Assembly (NCBI GenBank): GCA_032622095.1
Contig: CP136066.1
Coordinates: forward strand, 155,147,152 to 155,211,151
Reading direction: 5' to 3'
Source: Siphonodentalium dalli
Lineage: Eukaryota; Mollusca; Scaphopoda; Gadilida; Siphonodentaliidae
DNA length: 64,000 bases
The position numbers and the translations under genes were made by a program. Each line of letters starts with the position of its first letter. Within the stretch, counting starts at the first letter, position 1. Below, piece after piece: positions 46,900 through 58,363 of this stretch. The notes beneath the pieces were generated by a model. That model had not been told where the DNA came from. It ran no database searches and was given only the letters and a program-made list of their open reading frames with translations.

Positions 46900-47378
46900 A
46901 TAAATTCCTAATATTGTAGATGTATACGCCCGTTTAGTAAAACAGAAGTACAGGTCAAGTTGGTTCCGCCCGTCAATTTCACCAGAGTTATGACCCTTTT
47001 TGTTGGAATTTGCACTCGTTTTTCGTTTCTGGATTATAACTTTAGTAAGTCTCGGCTGAATGGAAAGAATTTTGGTATGTGACTTCACCAGCCCAAAATA
47101 CAGATCAAGTTCGAATTTGGGTCCCAATTGCCAGAGTTATGGTTCTCGTCGACTTAGAATTTGCCAATTATTTTGGATTCTGGGTGTTAACTTTAGTTTT
47201 AGTTGTCTGACTATTTTCAAATGTGTATGTAGATTAACCACATGGAAATACAGGTCAAGATCGAATTTGGATGCTGATTTTTGCACCTGCCCTTAACGGG
47301 ATATCCTTAGTCCCATAGGTAGTCTCACCTCTAGTTGTTTCTATGAAGATGTTTTCATTATAATTTGTTTGTATGCAG
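46900..47378. repeat. Degenerate three-unit repeat
   Basis: Three diverged units carry 'acaggtcaag' (or 'acagatcaag') followed by a 'cagagttatg'-like word (about 46,950, 47,100 and 47,250). The block ends 'cacctctag|t' at about 47,333, which resembles a Helitron end, but I see no good hairpin. Non-coding. Confidence 0.4.
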
Positions 47379-50300
47379 ATGCAGCAAAGAATTGACGAGG
47401 CACTAAAACTACAGGACAGCACAAAAGTTTCTTATGAAAAATTGGCCAATAGTTTTGAGGTACACGAAAGGCCGTCTTTAAATCAGTTAAGGTTTGTCTG
47501 GAAAACCCAGAGCAATGTCCAGGTCATTGAGAGTGATGGTAAGTATCAGCTTGTCCACGTGTCCAAAATTCTCAATATAAAATATTCAAAACCGCCAAGC
47601 TCGAGTATATTTGTGACGAATGATAATCATTTTACATGTTTTTGCATAAAAACTAGCTGGAACGTGTTTTAGAAACGATAAATCGACGGAAATTCAGCTT
47701 CATATTTTGATTTTAAATTCGAGCTTGGCGGTTCGGTGGTCGGTCACCTAAAAGTCGAAAAGTCTCAGTATACAATTTTCAAGCTCGACTATGAGAGTGA
47801 TAAATGATAATCATTAAACGTGTTTTCAGATTCAAATTATGTGCAAATGGTGTTTAAAAAGAGAAATCGTCCAAAAATCGACAATAAATCTGCGCAAAAA
47901 AGCGAGGTTTTCATTCGGTTAACACACCCCGTATTAACCAGCCATCGGTCATCAAAATGTCCAAAATTCTTAATATAAAATATTCAAAACCGCCAGGCTC
48001 GATTATATTTGTGAAGAATGATAATCATTTTACGTTTTTACATGAAAACTAGCTGGAACGTGTTTTAGAAACGAGAAATCGGCCGAAATTCAGCTTTATA
48101 TTTTGATTTAAAATTCGAGCTTGGCGGTTCGGTGGTCGGTCATCAAAATGTCAAAAATTCTTCGTATATAATATTCAAAACCGCCAAGCTCGATTATATT
48201 TGTGAAGAATGATAATCATTTTACACGTTTTTACATAAAAACTAGCTGGAACGTGTTTTAGAAACGAGAAATCGGCGAAAATTCAGCTTCATATTTTGAT
48301 TTAAAATTCGAGCTTGGTCGGTCATCTAAAAGTCAAAAATTCTTCGTATATAATGTTCAAAACCGCCAAGCTCGACTATGTGAGTGATAAATGATAACCG
48401 TTCAACATGTTTCGAATAAAAAACTTAGTCCAACTGGTGTTTAAAAAGAGAAATCGACCAAAAATCGACCAAAAATCGACAAGAAATCTGCGTAAAAAGA
48501 CGATGTTTTGATTTTGTGACCACGCCCCTATAAACCAACCAATCGGGGACATTACTGCCACTATTGTCGATTAACTTACGAAAATGGGCCATATAAGTAA
48601 TTAACTGGTGCTATTCCCGCATAATTCACGCGAAAACAGCGTTTAAAAAATTTAAAACCGCCAAGCTTGTCTTTTAGTCACCTCCCTCAAAAACTGCCAA
48701 GCTTGCATTTTAGCCACTCTCCCACGTGTGTACTCATATATTCTCTTCACTCAGCTTATTTAGTGATCACCGTGTGTGGGGGAATGCCCAATGACACTTG
48801 AAGCTAACATAAGCGAATGACAGGAAGAGCGCACTGCTGTATAAGCAGTTTCAGAATCAATCACAAAGTTTTTTCAGTGAGCAAAGCCACATGTCCACAT
48901 CGTGTATATATAAGTTATACAATTTCCAAAATGTATTGGTGTTGTACTATCCATAAGAGTAACACAAATACACGATTACGGAATAATCGCATTTATTTTC
49001 GAGCGATCCGTCTCTACAGTAGTCGAATAAACTATTACTGTTGGGTATGACGGTATTGGAACAAGAGATGTATATTTCCAGTTTTGCGCATGCGCACAAA
49101 ATATTTTGAGACGCCATTTTAACATTTGTTTTCTAATCTGGCAGCATAAAGCTTCAAAACTAAAAAATGTAGAAGATTTTATTTACAACCAACCCACCCA
49201 CCCTCTAAGTCTATCTCCTTTGTTTGTCTCTGCTCACCCCGTGAGAATTTTGGAACTTGTTTCCTCTACATTTTATGATTTGTATGTCATTATATATTGA
49301 TTATTTTATGTTATCTATTATATATTTTGAAAGATCTGTGTGTGTGTGTGTGTGTGTATCTGTCTGTGTGTAATCGATGGACTCGAAAATGGCCCAGCCG
49401 ATTTCGATGAAACTTGGTATGTGGGGGTATTTTCGGGTCAGGAGTAACATAGGCCTATTGATTTTCAGATCCGAGGTCAACTTTTCACGTGCCGAGGTCA
49501 AATCTGTTTTTCCGCCGTTTTGCGCTAATATATTTCAGTTCGGTGCTCACAAATCGATTCGATATAGCGCGAATAATAAATTGCCAGTCATATAATTTGC
49601 ACGGTTAGAATCTGTGGCGCTTCATCTTTCCAATGATGCATCACACGCCTGTGTACGTTTAAAGTTTCTACCTTAATTATCGGGAAGAACGCAGGACCAT
49701 GCTTCGCTCATCGAAAATCATTGCGTACATACCTTGGAACATACGCTACCGCCAGTCATTGGCTTTCGGTTGGATGTACATACACCTTCTTATATACAAA
49801 ATATTACGCCATCAACATATCGTGACGTGATCGCGTTAACTCTTATCCGGCCGATGTCGCGTTAACTCATCACCGGCCGAGGTATCCGCAAATGACATTG
49901 GGCTATATATCTCGGAAACGGGTGGAGCTATCGACTTGAAATTTGGTATGTGAATGTATCTTGCCCCGGATACGAATTTTATCGGGTCGCCGAGCCCGTG
50001 CGACGCCAGCTTCGCGCATGCGCAGACTAGATCTCGGAAACGGATGGAGCAATCGACTTGAAATTTGGTTTTTGAATAGCCCGGACGAAGTCGGGTCACC
50101 TTCTAGTCTATTATATATTTTTGGAAGATCTGTCTGTCTGTGTGTTCGCGATGGACTCGAAAACGGCAGAACCGATTTCGATGAAACTTGGTATGTGGGG
50201 GTATTTTCGGCCGGGAACTGGCATAGGCCTATTAATTTGCCCGTGCGACGTAACCTTGACCTTGAAATCGGGAAATTTCAAGGTCAAACGCCCGAATATC

Positions 50301-51496
50301 TCGGGATTTAGATGAAACTTGGTATGTGGGGATATTTTCGGCCGGGGAGTGGCATAGGCTAATTAATTTGCCCGTGCGACGTGACCTTGAAATCGGGTCA
50401 ATTCAAGGTCAAATCGCCAATTTTGATTGGATTTCGACGAAATTTGATACATGGGGTTACTTTTGTCCACTGTGTTTTGGACGGGTAAAATCGTGACCCC
50501 GACCTCACCTTGACCTTCTAAATGATCAATTCAAGGTCAAATCGGGTAAAACCGGATGGATTTCGACGGGCACGTTTGTCGGGTACTTTTGTCCGTGCAG
50601 TATTTTGGACTGATCAAATCGTGACCCCATTTGACCTTGACCTTTAAAATGGACAATTCAAGGTCAAAGCCCGGACGAAGTCGGGTCACCTTCTAGTGTC
50701 AATATATATTGATAATCTTATTTTTCTTAAGTGGATGATGGCGTTTTTTGCTCACCACCTTCATGACTATATATTTTGGTTATGTCAATTTTGATATATA
50801 TATAAATTGTTGGTTGTTTATCAATAAACAGCTCTATTGAATCTGACCAACTCGTTTAGTCATTGAACGTAGCAAACCCTTAGAGCAGCCCCCATTACTA
50901 TCCCGGGTTATGCGGCATTGTGTTGACAGTAGGATCTGTAGAACATAAAAGATAGTCTTGCGCACGTACCAGATATGTACTTATGCATAATATATGAAGC
51001 TCTAACTATTTGGTTTCATGAAAGTTAAATATAAACGCTCTTTACATTGAATTATTTCGTTTTGTGTCTCTGTTATCGAACTTGGCCTGCGTCTTATCAA
51101 ATATGAACCACGAACAAAATATCAATAAAGTATGTTGAATATTGCTTAAGTTATCATACGGACAATGATGGGCGGACGGAAGCAAACACACCCGGACGGA
51201 CATGATTATAGTAGACCTCCGAAATTGTTCAGGTGACAATGATTTCCATGTGCAGTGATATTTCCCTCTTTTCCTTTTTCTCAAGGACAGATGTAGGATA
51301 TGTCCTGCGCACCGACATTAACCAATGTGCGCATGAAAATTTTAAAATGTTGGGAAAGTTTGTGGAAGCCATCATTCTCCACGGTGGCACAACCAAGCCC
51401 ATATTCAGCCATGAAATAATCCAATGTGCTATAAAGGCCATGCATGGAATTGTGCCACCATCTGAAAAATATTATATATCAAAAATCGAGATATAA
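47379..51496 (+). CDS. Two in-phase exons of an unidentified protein (HECT-like tail possible)
   Basis: Exon 47,379-47,538 (TATGCAG| … GATG|GTAAGT) encodes MQQRIDEALKLQD…RPSLNQLRFVWK…VIESD. It ends in phase 1 and joins in phase to an acceptor at 51,290/51,291 (polypyrimidine tract, then ACAG): DVGYVLRTDINQCAHEN, MLGKFVEAIILHGGT, IFSHEIIQCAI, then a stop at 51,494-51,496 or an unseen donor. The LGKFVEAIILHGG block resembles the start of HECT ubiquitin-ligase domains (often LGRxLxxAxxHGG). The rest is not recognised. The intron contains a satellite and two Helitrons. No nonsense codons lie inside the exons. Confidence 0.45.
47560..48490. repeat. Satellite of about 190 bp units with nested inverted repeats
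   Basis: Three units start at about 47,564, 47,955 and 48,150, each opening with AAAACCGCC(A/G)(A/G)GCTCGA. Two close with the complement TCGAGCTTGGCGGTT; the third is cut to 'cgagcttggtcgg'. Two shorter units of another type (47,755-47,900 and 48,318-48,490) alternate with them. Further 'gccaagctt' words occur at 48,656 and 48,690. Non-coding, in an intron or between genes. Confidence 0.8.
48491..49313. other. Non-coding stretch
   Basis: No gene was recognised. It includes the last 'gccaagctt' words of the satellite and ordinary AT-rich sequence. Confidence 0.5.
49314..50106 (+). mobile_element. Non-autonomous Helitron 1 (793 bp)
   Basis: Starts TCTATTATATATTTTG after an A. Ends with hairpin CCCGGACGAAGTCGGG, then TCACCTTCTAG. 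Contains a (TG)n run at 49,336-49,358 and GATTTCGATGAAACTTGG, which is repeated in the next element. No coding frame. It abuts element 2 directly. Confidence 0.85.
50107..50696 (+). mobile_element. Non-autonomous Helitron 2 (590 bp), head-to-tail with the first
   Basis: Same start (TCTATTATATATTTTTGG) and same end (hairpin CCCGGACGAAGTCGGG, then TCACCTTCTAG) followed by T. Internal units repeat ACCTTGA(C/A) words and 'gaaacttggtatgtgg' twice. The joint between the elements has no spacer. Confidence 0.87.
51055..51243. repeat. Family B repeat, copy 1
   Basis: Shares 'aacttggcctgcgtctt', 'aaatatgaaccacg', 'gaatattgct' and 'cctccgaa' with 53,436-53,650. Non-coding, just upstream of the HECT-like exon. 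Confidence 0.75.
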
Positions 51497-51619
51497 TAAC
51501 TCTGAGCTTTGATAGGTCGATTTTACCACATAATCAACAAATAGTAATTGAGGGGAGCTTAGTCGGATTATGCATCATCAATGATTCTAAAATAATCAAA
51601 TTAAGATAATTTGTTTTAG

Positions 51620-51779
51620 ATGTCAACACTGATGGTTAGATACGTGACGCCCAAGAAATGGGAGGGGGTGGAGGAACAATTGGCCCTATATAAGATAGGG
51701 AAACAACAGCATACAAAATGCTCCATTGTGTACTTTAAGTACAAGACCAAATGTTCAGCGATGATTGTTGAACTTCCTG
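51620..51779 (+). CDS. Single exon of unidentified protein
   Basis: Follows a TTGTTTTAG acceptor and ends at CTTCCTG|GTGAGA. 53 open codons, starting STLMVRYVTPKKWEGVEEQ and running …IVYFKYKTKCSAMIVELP. It starts in phase 0 and ends in phase 1. Charged and aromatic composition is protein-like. No family was recognised. It may belong with the exons at 47,379 and 51,291, but no donor with the right phase was seen in the latter before its stop. Confidence 0.45.
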
Positions 51780-51799
51780 GTGAGATTTATTGAAATGTC

Positions 51800-51905
51800 A
51801 TTAACACGTCCACTGCTGGTGCAGCATTAAAGATAATGTGCCAGTGCATTCTTATATATGCCAGTTTCCCATATATAAGATAATGCACTGTCTTGTAAGC
51901 TCAAT
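51800..51905. repeat. Family C palindrome, short copy
   Basis: Hairpin 'ccagtgcattcttatatatg' / 'catatataagataatgcactg', the same core as the family C copies at 30,185, 56,201 and 59,561. Confidence 0.7.
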
Positions 51906-52254
51906 GTAAACAAAGTTGTTAATTCACAAAAGTTGTGGTAATATTAAACCACGTCGATACCAGTAACATTCAACTGGCTTCGATACTGAAATGAAGAGTA
52001 CACCATACATACCACATTTATTTATCACTGATACTGTGTTCAACTTCTGTCCATGACTAGGTTATTGTTCCAGGGGTATATATTGACACAAAATCAATTT
52101 AGGTTCAACTGTCTGTTGAGGATCTTCGAGCAAAAGTCATATAGGTATACATTCAAGATTTATAGGTATCTTCTGAAAAAACTCCAACAGCTCTGAGTGG
52201 TAATCCTAATCTGAATTGATTATCATCTAATATTTCACATGCTATATAAAACTA

Positions 52255-52460
52255 GATTGTTCATATGGTGTGCCGATGGATTCAAATTTAAAATCCAAGT
52301 AGCAGCCATGTTTTTAAACAAATGTCTGAAAAATCGAAGGCTCCGCTCCCATCTGTAGGTTACCCTGAGGACCCATATGAAGTTTGGAGATGATCGAATT
52401 AGGAATGCGGTCTGTATGGTGTGCCACAGATCAAGCTTGACTATGTTTAGTTGAGATAAA
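52255..52460 (+). repeat. Family A repeat
   Basis: Contains 'ccatatgaagtttgg', 'gatgatcgaattaggaatgcgg' (split by variants) and 'tggtgtgcc'. Non-coding. Confidence 0.7.
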
Positions 52461-52513
52461 AAGCCGGAATACTGCTCTTTGATATATTAATAATTTCAAC
52501 TCTCAATTATTTC

Positions 52514-52803
52514 AGTGTTTGAGGATAAGATGGTATCTTCGGGACATATATCCTAAAATTACATGTGTGCCAATTAGAAAGTTTGGAAGGAAAAGCATGT
52601 ATTGGATTATTCTTATTGCAAGTCATAGTATTTTTTTCTTCCAGCTGAATAATTCTGATAACATCTCAAATGTACATCGGCTTGATGACATGATTGAAAA
52701 AAGCTCAAATTTCAATCCCACTCATTCTATCCAACAAAGAAAAGATTGTGATGGCCCTGACAATACATGGTTCTTGACTGACTCATATGTACTTAATGGC
52801 TAG
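52514..52803 (+). other. Possible coding exon, unidentified
   Basis: After a TTTCTTCCAG acceptor at about 52,643, an open segment reads LNNSDNISNVHRLDDMIEK…NTWFLTDSYVLNG to a TAG at 52,801-52,803. Composition is plausible for protein. No domain was recognised, and the upstream part (from 52,514) is less convincing. Confidence 0.3.
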
Positions 52804-54540
52804 CCAATTCTTGGAAGGTGCTGAAGAGGGAGGCATTGTAACAGGCTCAAAAAGTACCCAAGCAAGTGAAGTATTTCAATATCATATGGACCCAAATTGT
52901 GGTCTAGATCTTGTATCATGGATAAAATATTGCAGCACTTGACCTAAAGCATAATGACATAAGGTATGGAAACAAGAGCATCACTGAGCGTAGCTAAATA
53001 TTCTTGTTAGTTTACTTGTAAATTGATATTAGATCAGGTGAGTTAGGTTAAAAAAAACAAAAAGGGCCGAAACTAATGTAAAAATAATTTAACAGAACCC
53101 AAATTCAAATACGGCATGAATTACAAGCTGGGAAACACATGTACCATGGTTAAGAAAAAATAACTCAAATGGTAGTTATCGGTCGGAAACCAAAATTGTA
53201 TGAAAATGTTCAAATTCTAAGTTGAAATAAAAGGTCACAGACCCCCCACGTCCCCCGAAACTATGTGTCTTTTGGGATGTTGGCTTTTTAAAAGAATAAA
53301 TAAGTCAAATTCTGGCAAAAACTTGACTACAACTTTACGATGACATTCACATGGAGATTGTTTAAAGTTATCATTTAGACAATGCAAATATTACGTCTAT
53401 ATCGAAAAAGGAGAATAACTCCGTACAAAATCATTGGACCATTATCAGATTCAAACTTGGCCTGCGTCTTCTCAAATATGAACCACGTACTAAATATAAA
53501 GAAATGTTCTTGAATATTGCTCAAGTTAACGTCCAGACAAGGAATGGGACGAACACACGGTGGCCCCAACACAAGGACAGGTGCACACACAGATGGACGG
53601 ATGCAGCTGATTACAATAGTCCTCCGAATTATTTTGGGGAACATAACAAATATAAGTGATTGACATTTGTACAAGTTTTGGAGCTAAGGGTCATAAAATT
53701 GCTAAAAATAGACAAACTCAAGTTTTTTTTTTTTAAACCTGACTGGACAGACTGATTACATAATCGTTTTTGTTTTCAAACAGGCGAATAAAAACAGCAA
53801 AATTTCGGTTCTCCTCAATTGGTGAAAGATTATATACATATACACAATTCCCGTCTATATATCTATGCAATCGATGTTATCATATATTGTTCTGTGCATA
53901 AATGTGTAATATAATGAACAAATAATACATTTATAAAACACAAAAAAAAATAAGGACATTGAAATAAACATTGATTTTACACAAGATATCTTTTATATAT
54001 TGGTGTCAAATATTAAGACAATCACCCATGTATACATATATACAAATTACTACCACAACATGAGTCAGAAAATGATAATATATGGCTTACAAATTCTCGT
54101 CAGTAGACATTGGATGCGGATATTTTTGGGGAAACCTGTTTTCTGTCCGTGATATGCCAAAGCACACCCCGAAAGGCTGTTGGTATGGTCTAGGGGTGGT
54201 TACGAAAGGGGGTTTAAGGTTGTCTCCATGAAGATTTTTGAAAGGCCCGTGCATTGAGAGCCTGACTAATTATTTTGAATGTGACTTATCCGAATACTGT
54301 AAATGTATGTATTGTAGTGGGGTTGGTACTACCTATGCATGGTGTATACTGATGTTCACATGCACTCTAAATATGGTACTGACAAAAAGGCATATGGTTA
54401 CACATTTTAGTGTCCACGGTCAGTAAAATTGCACCTCAGAAGTATGGAAGACGACCCGAAGTTAACATGTTATGTGTATGAACAACCCCCCACTGAGTAA
54501 AATCGAGTTCCACAGATTTATTTGGGTGAAATTTCCTTTA
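52804..54540. other. Non-coding stretch with family B copy 2
   Basis: Family B repeats at 53,436-53,650. Otherwise AT-rich, with a T10 run near 53,728. No gene was recognised. Confidence 0.5.
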
Positions 54541-54589
54541 ATTAAGTCGTGGCACCATGAATTAGAAGATTTATTATTTTTGGCATCTG

Positions 54590-55270
54590 CAGTGTGTGCA
54601 CCCATACCGGTTTCAGAATACGGTTGATGGTCAAAAAGTTCAGTTGAACAGTTATCTTCTGACCTTTAATCGGTGCGAACATCCACCGACATTGAAGGTT
54701 GGTATATGAAGATGGATTTAAGTGCATGTTCCAACCCATTGCGATGTTTTAAATGTCAGGGGTATGGCCATGAACATTATAACAGTAAAGAAACATATGT
54801 GCACGATGTTCTTCATATTCCTGATCATAATTATTGTACGAATCTTTAGAAATATTCAAACTGTCAAGGTTCACATGATGCAATCGATCGTTCGTGACAA
54901 AAGAGTTGTCACCCTTGTTTTCGTGAGACACGGGGATTTGTCGCTGCTCTCGGCCTGGAATGTCACCCTGGGGATTCAACGATGTAAAGCTGAGAAGCAT
55001 CTGTCATATATAGATGCTAAGAAAACAGTTAGTCCTCGAGCATCCATTCCACATGTCACATACTCAATAATCGTCAAAAAAGTGTATTGATGCCAGCACT
55101 CAAGACATTTCCTCCGAAACAATTTATGCAAGTTTATCCTATTGTTCCAAAAGAAAAATCGTCTGTTGCTTCGAAACACAGATAGCCAAAGTCACTCAAA
55201 CCTTTCGACTCAAAGAAAGACAATCTGTCTCAACCACCCGACCATCAGCTTGTCTTAATGATAAAGGTCC
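54590..55270 (+). pseudogene. Gag-like ORF1 relic of a non-LTR retrotransposon
   Basis: Across frame changes the reading is NSYLLTFNRCEHPPTLKVG, then SNPLRCFKCQGYGHEHYNS (first CCHC knuckle with its last Cys lost), a second knuckle region (CARC…DHNYC) and NCQGSHDAIDRS (third). The order 'tyiltFn … lkvGy … pNPLRCFkCQ' is typical of ORF1 proteins of Jockey/I-type LINEs in invertebrates. Stops and at least three frameshifts make it dead. No reverse transcriptase follows within the window. ORF1 proteins bind element RNA. Confidence 0.7.
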
Positions 55271-56200
55271 ATGCGCTATTCGTCAAATATTATAAATAAC
55301 TTATCAATGCAAAATCTGATTTTAAAAGCTACCTTACACATTTCGATGTGGATCCTTGGTAAATTTCGTGTCCTTTAGTTGCTATATATTATCTATTCTT
55401 GTACAACTTGAATATGTTTTATAGTAAGACTCCACACTAGTCAGTTCTTGAATTTATATTCCTGACCCCAAGTGGAAACATTCCTCTTGGGTAGTTTTAT
55501 TTGCACATAGCTCATCATTGCATTGTTTCAATCTAATGTGTTGACCTGAGGCCGAATTGTTACTTATGTTTCGGGCAGCGTTCTGCTTATTACTACCGAA
55601 TAATCTATTGCTGATTAATACGAGTCCTTCACTTATAATATCTAGAGCTTTGTTTGGGTCTTTTTCAGTGTGTGTATTATTTTTTAAACTGTTGTTCAAC
55701 TACATTTGTAATAATACTTTAGGCAAAACCCAGTATGCTCTAAGCTATCTAATGAAAGGATCAAAGGGATAATTCAAGGATGGTTCCGTTTTGCCAAGGA
55801 CAGGACTGGTGGGAAAAGAATGAGAGATGGCAAACAGAATAAAGAACAATTTACCCAGTCAAAGTAGATTGAATTGAGGAATAATCATTCTGTACTTCAT
55901 CTGTGCACTTAAAGCACAATGGATTTGTTCTGTATGAGTTAGTGATACTAATTCTCAGCATCACGTCGGTTACAATAAACACATTTTAGATGAGTAAATG
56001 TAATAATTATTCAAAAACCAAATGTCATGATTAATAATTTGACGAGTTTCTGAATCGTCATCGATAAATATATTCATTATAAAATAACCTTCAACTAGAG
56101 CTAGAGCTTAACAAATCCACCATCTGAAACCATTAAACGACAACACCAAATAATGTGGAATATTCTACTAATTAGAGCACTTCTCAATAAAAAAGTACTC

Positions 56201-56466
56201 TTAACCCTTTCACGACTGGACCTTCCTGAAATGTTACGAAAACCATATGCCAATTCATTCCCTTATATTCCCGTAGGGAGCCTCGCCTATATGTAAGAGA
56301 TTATACTGGCCTAAACATATTTCCATCGACCTTGTAAGCCAGTGTATTCTCTTGTATGCGAGGTTCACTATGGGAAACTCGCATATATAAGAGAATGGAC
56401 TGGTGAGCTGGTGAGGGGTCTTTAATACTGCACCAGCCGAGCTCCCGTCATGAAAGAGTGAATTAA
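56201..56466. mobile_element. Family C palindromic MITE flanked by TTAA (copy 1)
   Basis: Left TTAA plus CCCTTTCACGACTGG. The right end, CCGTCATGAAAGAGTG, is followed by AATTAA. The internal hairpin pairs 'ccagtgtattctcttgtatg' with 'catatataagagaatggact'. TTAA flanks suggest piggyBac- or Kolobok-type mobilisation. Also present in copy 2 of the duplication, so it is older than the duplication. Confidence 0.75.
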
Positions 56467-56674
56467 AGCCTATTGATCACACATCCTCGAAGAGTCTCAG
56501 AACTTTCCCTTCGCAGCATCTAAAGATATCAGCATATCAAATTGTTTCGTTGATTTTATGGAATTTGCTCCAATGCCTCGGCCTTATAATATTACACTGA
56601 CATTATTAAATTGCAGACATTATATTTGATCACTGTGTTTACATTTAAAAAAAAAAGTGTAATTACAACAAGAA

Positions 56675-57857
56675 ACATTATTCCTGAATAACAGCATTTT
56701 ATGATGAGAGACAACTATCATCCAGAATGGATTTGCATGCTAAATACTTGGCTTTGGGTCTTTGTACTCATGGTTGCATAGATGGTAAGACGAGGCTGAT
56801 TACATACATCAAGTCTTCTACCAAAAATTCACCAAAGACTGTATTAGAGCAGCCTGTCAGTCAATATGGCATTCCAACCAGAGTTCACTCCGACTATGGG
56901 GGGGGGGTCAAAGTTGCAGTTTTGGTGAACATTTTGTATGATCAGTTTGATAGTCACCTAACTGGGGGAAGTGTTCACAATCAACGCATTGAACGATTAT
57001 GACGTGATGTGTTCAAAGATGTTATTGAAAACTACTACATGTTATTCTATTCATTTGAAGATGAAAATATCTTAAATCCTAATGATTCACAAATTGTCAA
57101 CTGAACATAACATGTCTCCAGAAATGTTATTTATTGCAAGCACAGCAAATAATGACTCTTTACATAATACAACAGGATCAGATGAAATCAAAGAAAACGT
57201 TCGCTCTTTTTTTTTTAGAGAATTCTGGCCATGGAAATGCAACAGATGGTAACACAGAAGAGCCAGATTCTGTCAGGGTAGATGAGATTAACATTCCATT
57301 TCCACCATACAGAGTTATCTAATATTGCAGAGGACTTCTACTAACACAGACCCCACCTGGAATATTTAAAGAGAACAAAATTAATCAAGACACTACTGCA
57401 CTCATGAAAATATCAAACTGTATGCAACAATATAATTTTCATAAGAAACGCCGATCTTAAGCTGATCATTTCTGTGCCCATGGGCAAATACGTCGAGCGA
57501 CCAGCCACATAGTATAGGGTCTATTGATTTATTAACGGTAGAGTTCTAGTCTTAGCACCCGCAATTTTTCTTAACTTATTTCCTTGAAAATCATTATCAT
57601 CCTAATTTAATGACCAATACATATCTTCACTTATTTGCTGGGCGATTAATGTGGAACTAATTTGGATTGGTTCCTGGTGTGTAGATATTAGAGTCCAATT
57701 TTGACGGCTCTCGTTGTAACAGTGCCCACTACAAATGTGTGCAATAGCGTTCACAACATTCACACGAAGTGCGGTCCTGTAAATAGATATAGTATATGCC
57801 TTGTGTACACCAATTTGCCAGTCATATTCAGATTACGATCGGCGATTCGTGTACTAA
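56675..57857 (+). mobile_element. Integrase-bearing insertion in duplication copy 1
   Basis: DNA absent from the matching site in copy 2 (61,461-61,470, 'accagaaagttatgc'). About 1.18 kb, carrying the integrase relic below. No inverted ends or target repeat were recognised. Confidence 0.6.
56727..57325 (+). pseudogene. Integrase-core (DDE) relic
   Basis: HGCIDGKTRLITYIK (first Asp), YGIPTRVHSDYGGG (second Asp), SVHNQRIERL (Glu about 33 residues later), then TGA at 56,999-57,001 where Trp fits (ERLWRD), and RDVFKDVIENYYMLFYSFED. This is the rve-like integrase domain found in multi-copy invertebrate and fish genes related to transposon integrases. A G9 run at 56,896 marks an indel. The 3' continuation (to 57,325) has further stops. 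No chromodomain or zinc domain was seen. Confidence 0.8.
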
Positions 57858-58078
57858 AGTTATGCTTTTATTTAATCAGTAATAAATCCCAGATTATTAC
57901 GACAGTACCCATGCATAAATGATAATTACAAAACATCATGGTCAATTATGTGGGGAATTTGACATGGCGTATTACATATATTTAATTGGATTATCGACTA
58001 AAATTCTTTTATAGGGACTTCTTACTTATGAAATTGGTAACTTGTTTTGACCACATGGCAACCCCCCCCCCCCCAATA

Positions 58079-58363
58079 GATGTATCATTCGAGGAGTTCA
58101 TAAAAGTATTCAATCATAGACTGAATGTTCAATGTTACACAACCACGAAACCATACACAGCATGCATGTTAACTTATTTTTAAATTTAACATCTGAATTT
58201 CACAGAAGAGCAGCTTGATCTTGAAGTTTTTCAAATCAGAAGACGATATGGCAGAACTGGGCATAAAATGGGACCCACACGTAAATATTTAAAACAATTT
58301 AAAACGACTAATGAATCTCCTGAACCACCAAGAGCAGCCAACATAGACAATTACGTTTTAAAG
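58079..58363 (+). other. Spacer with a possible exon
   Basis: After a TTTCACAG acceptor at 58,205, about 52 open codons read EQLDLEVFQIRRRYGRTGHKMGP…ESPEPPRAANIDNY, reaching the edge of copy 2. It looks coding but no family was recognised. A C14 run is at 58,060-58,073. Confidence 0.35.

Larger units (their letters stand above)
55420..58078. repeat. Segmental duplication, copy 1
   Basis: Aligns with 58,360-61,675 from 'gtcagttctt(g/t)aattt' to 'acttgttttgaccac'. Unlike copy 2 it has an integrase-bearing insertion (56,675-57,857) and lacks the 59,844-61,289 element and a 340 bp block present at 58,475-58,813. Confidence 0.88.

Noticed and set aside
47060-47296. 78-codon frame over the 46.9-47.3 kb repeat
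   Set aside because: Falls on a degenerate repeat and has no recognisable domain.
47333-47340. Helitron 3' end at CTCTAG-T
   Set aside because: The preceding hairpin is weak and no matching TC start was found.
49943-50315. 122-codon frame
   Set aside because: Runs across the junction of two non-coding Helitrons and into repeated GAAACTTGG units.
54722-55090. 122-codon frame starting at the gag relic
   Set aside because: Wrong frame; the zinc-knuckle reading is in another frame of the same strand.
28690-58073. Long G or C runs (28,700; 35,333; 56,896; 58,060) as G-quadruplex sites
   Set aside because: Single homopolymer runs, not four spaced G-tracts; assembly or slippage is more likely.
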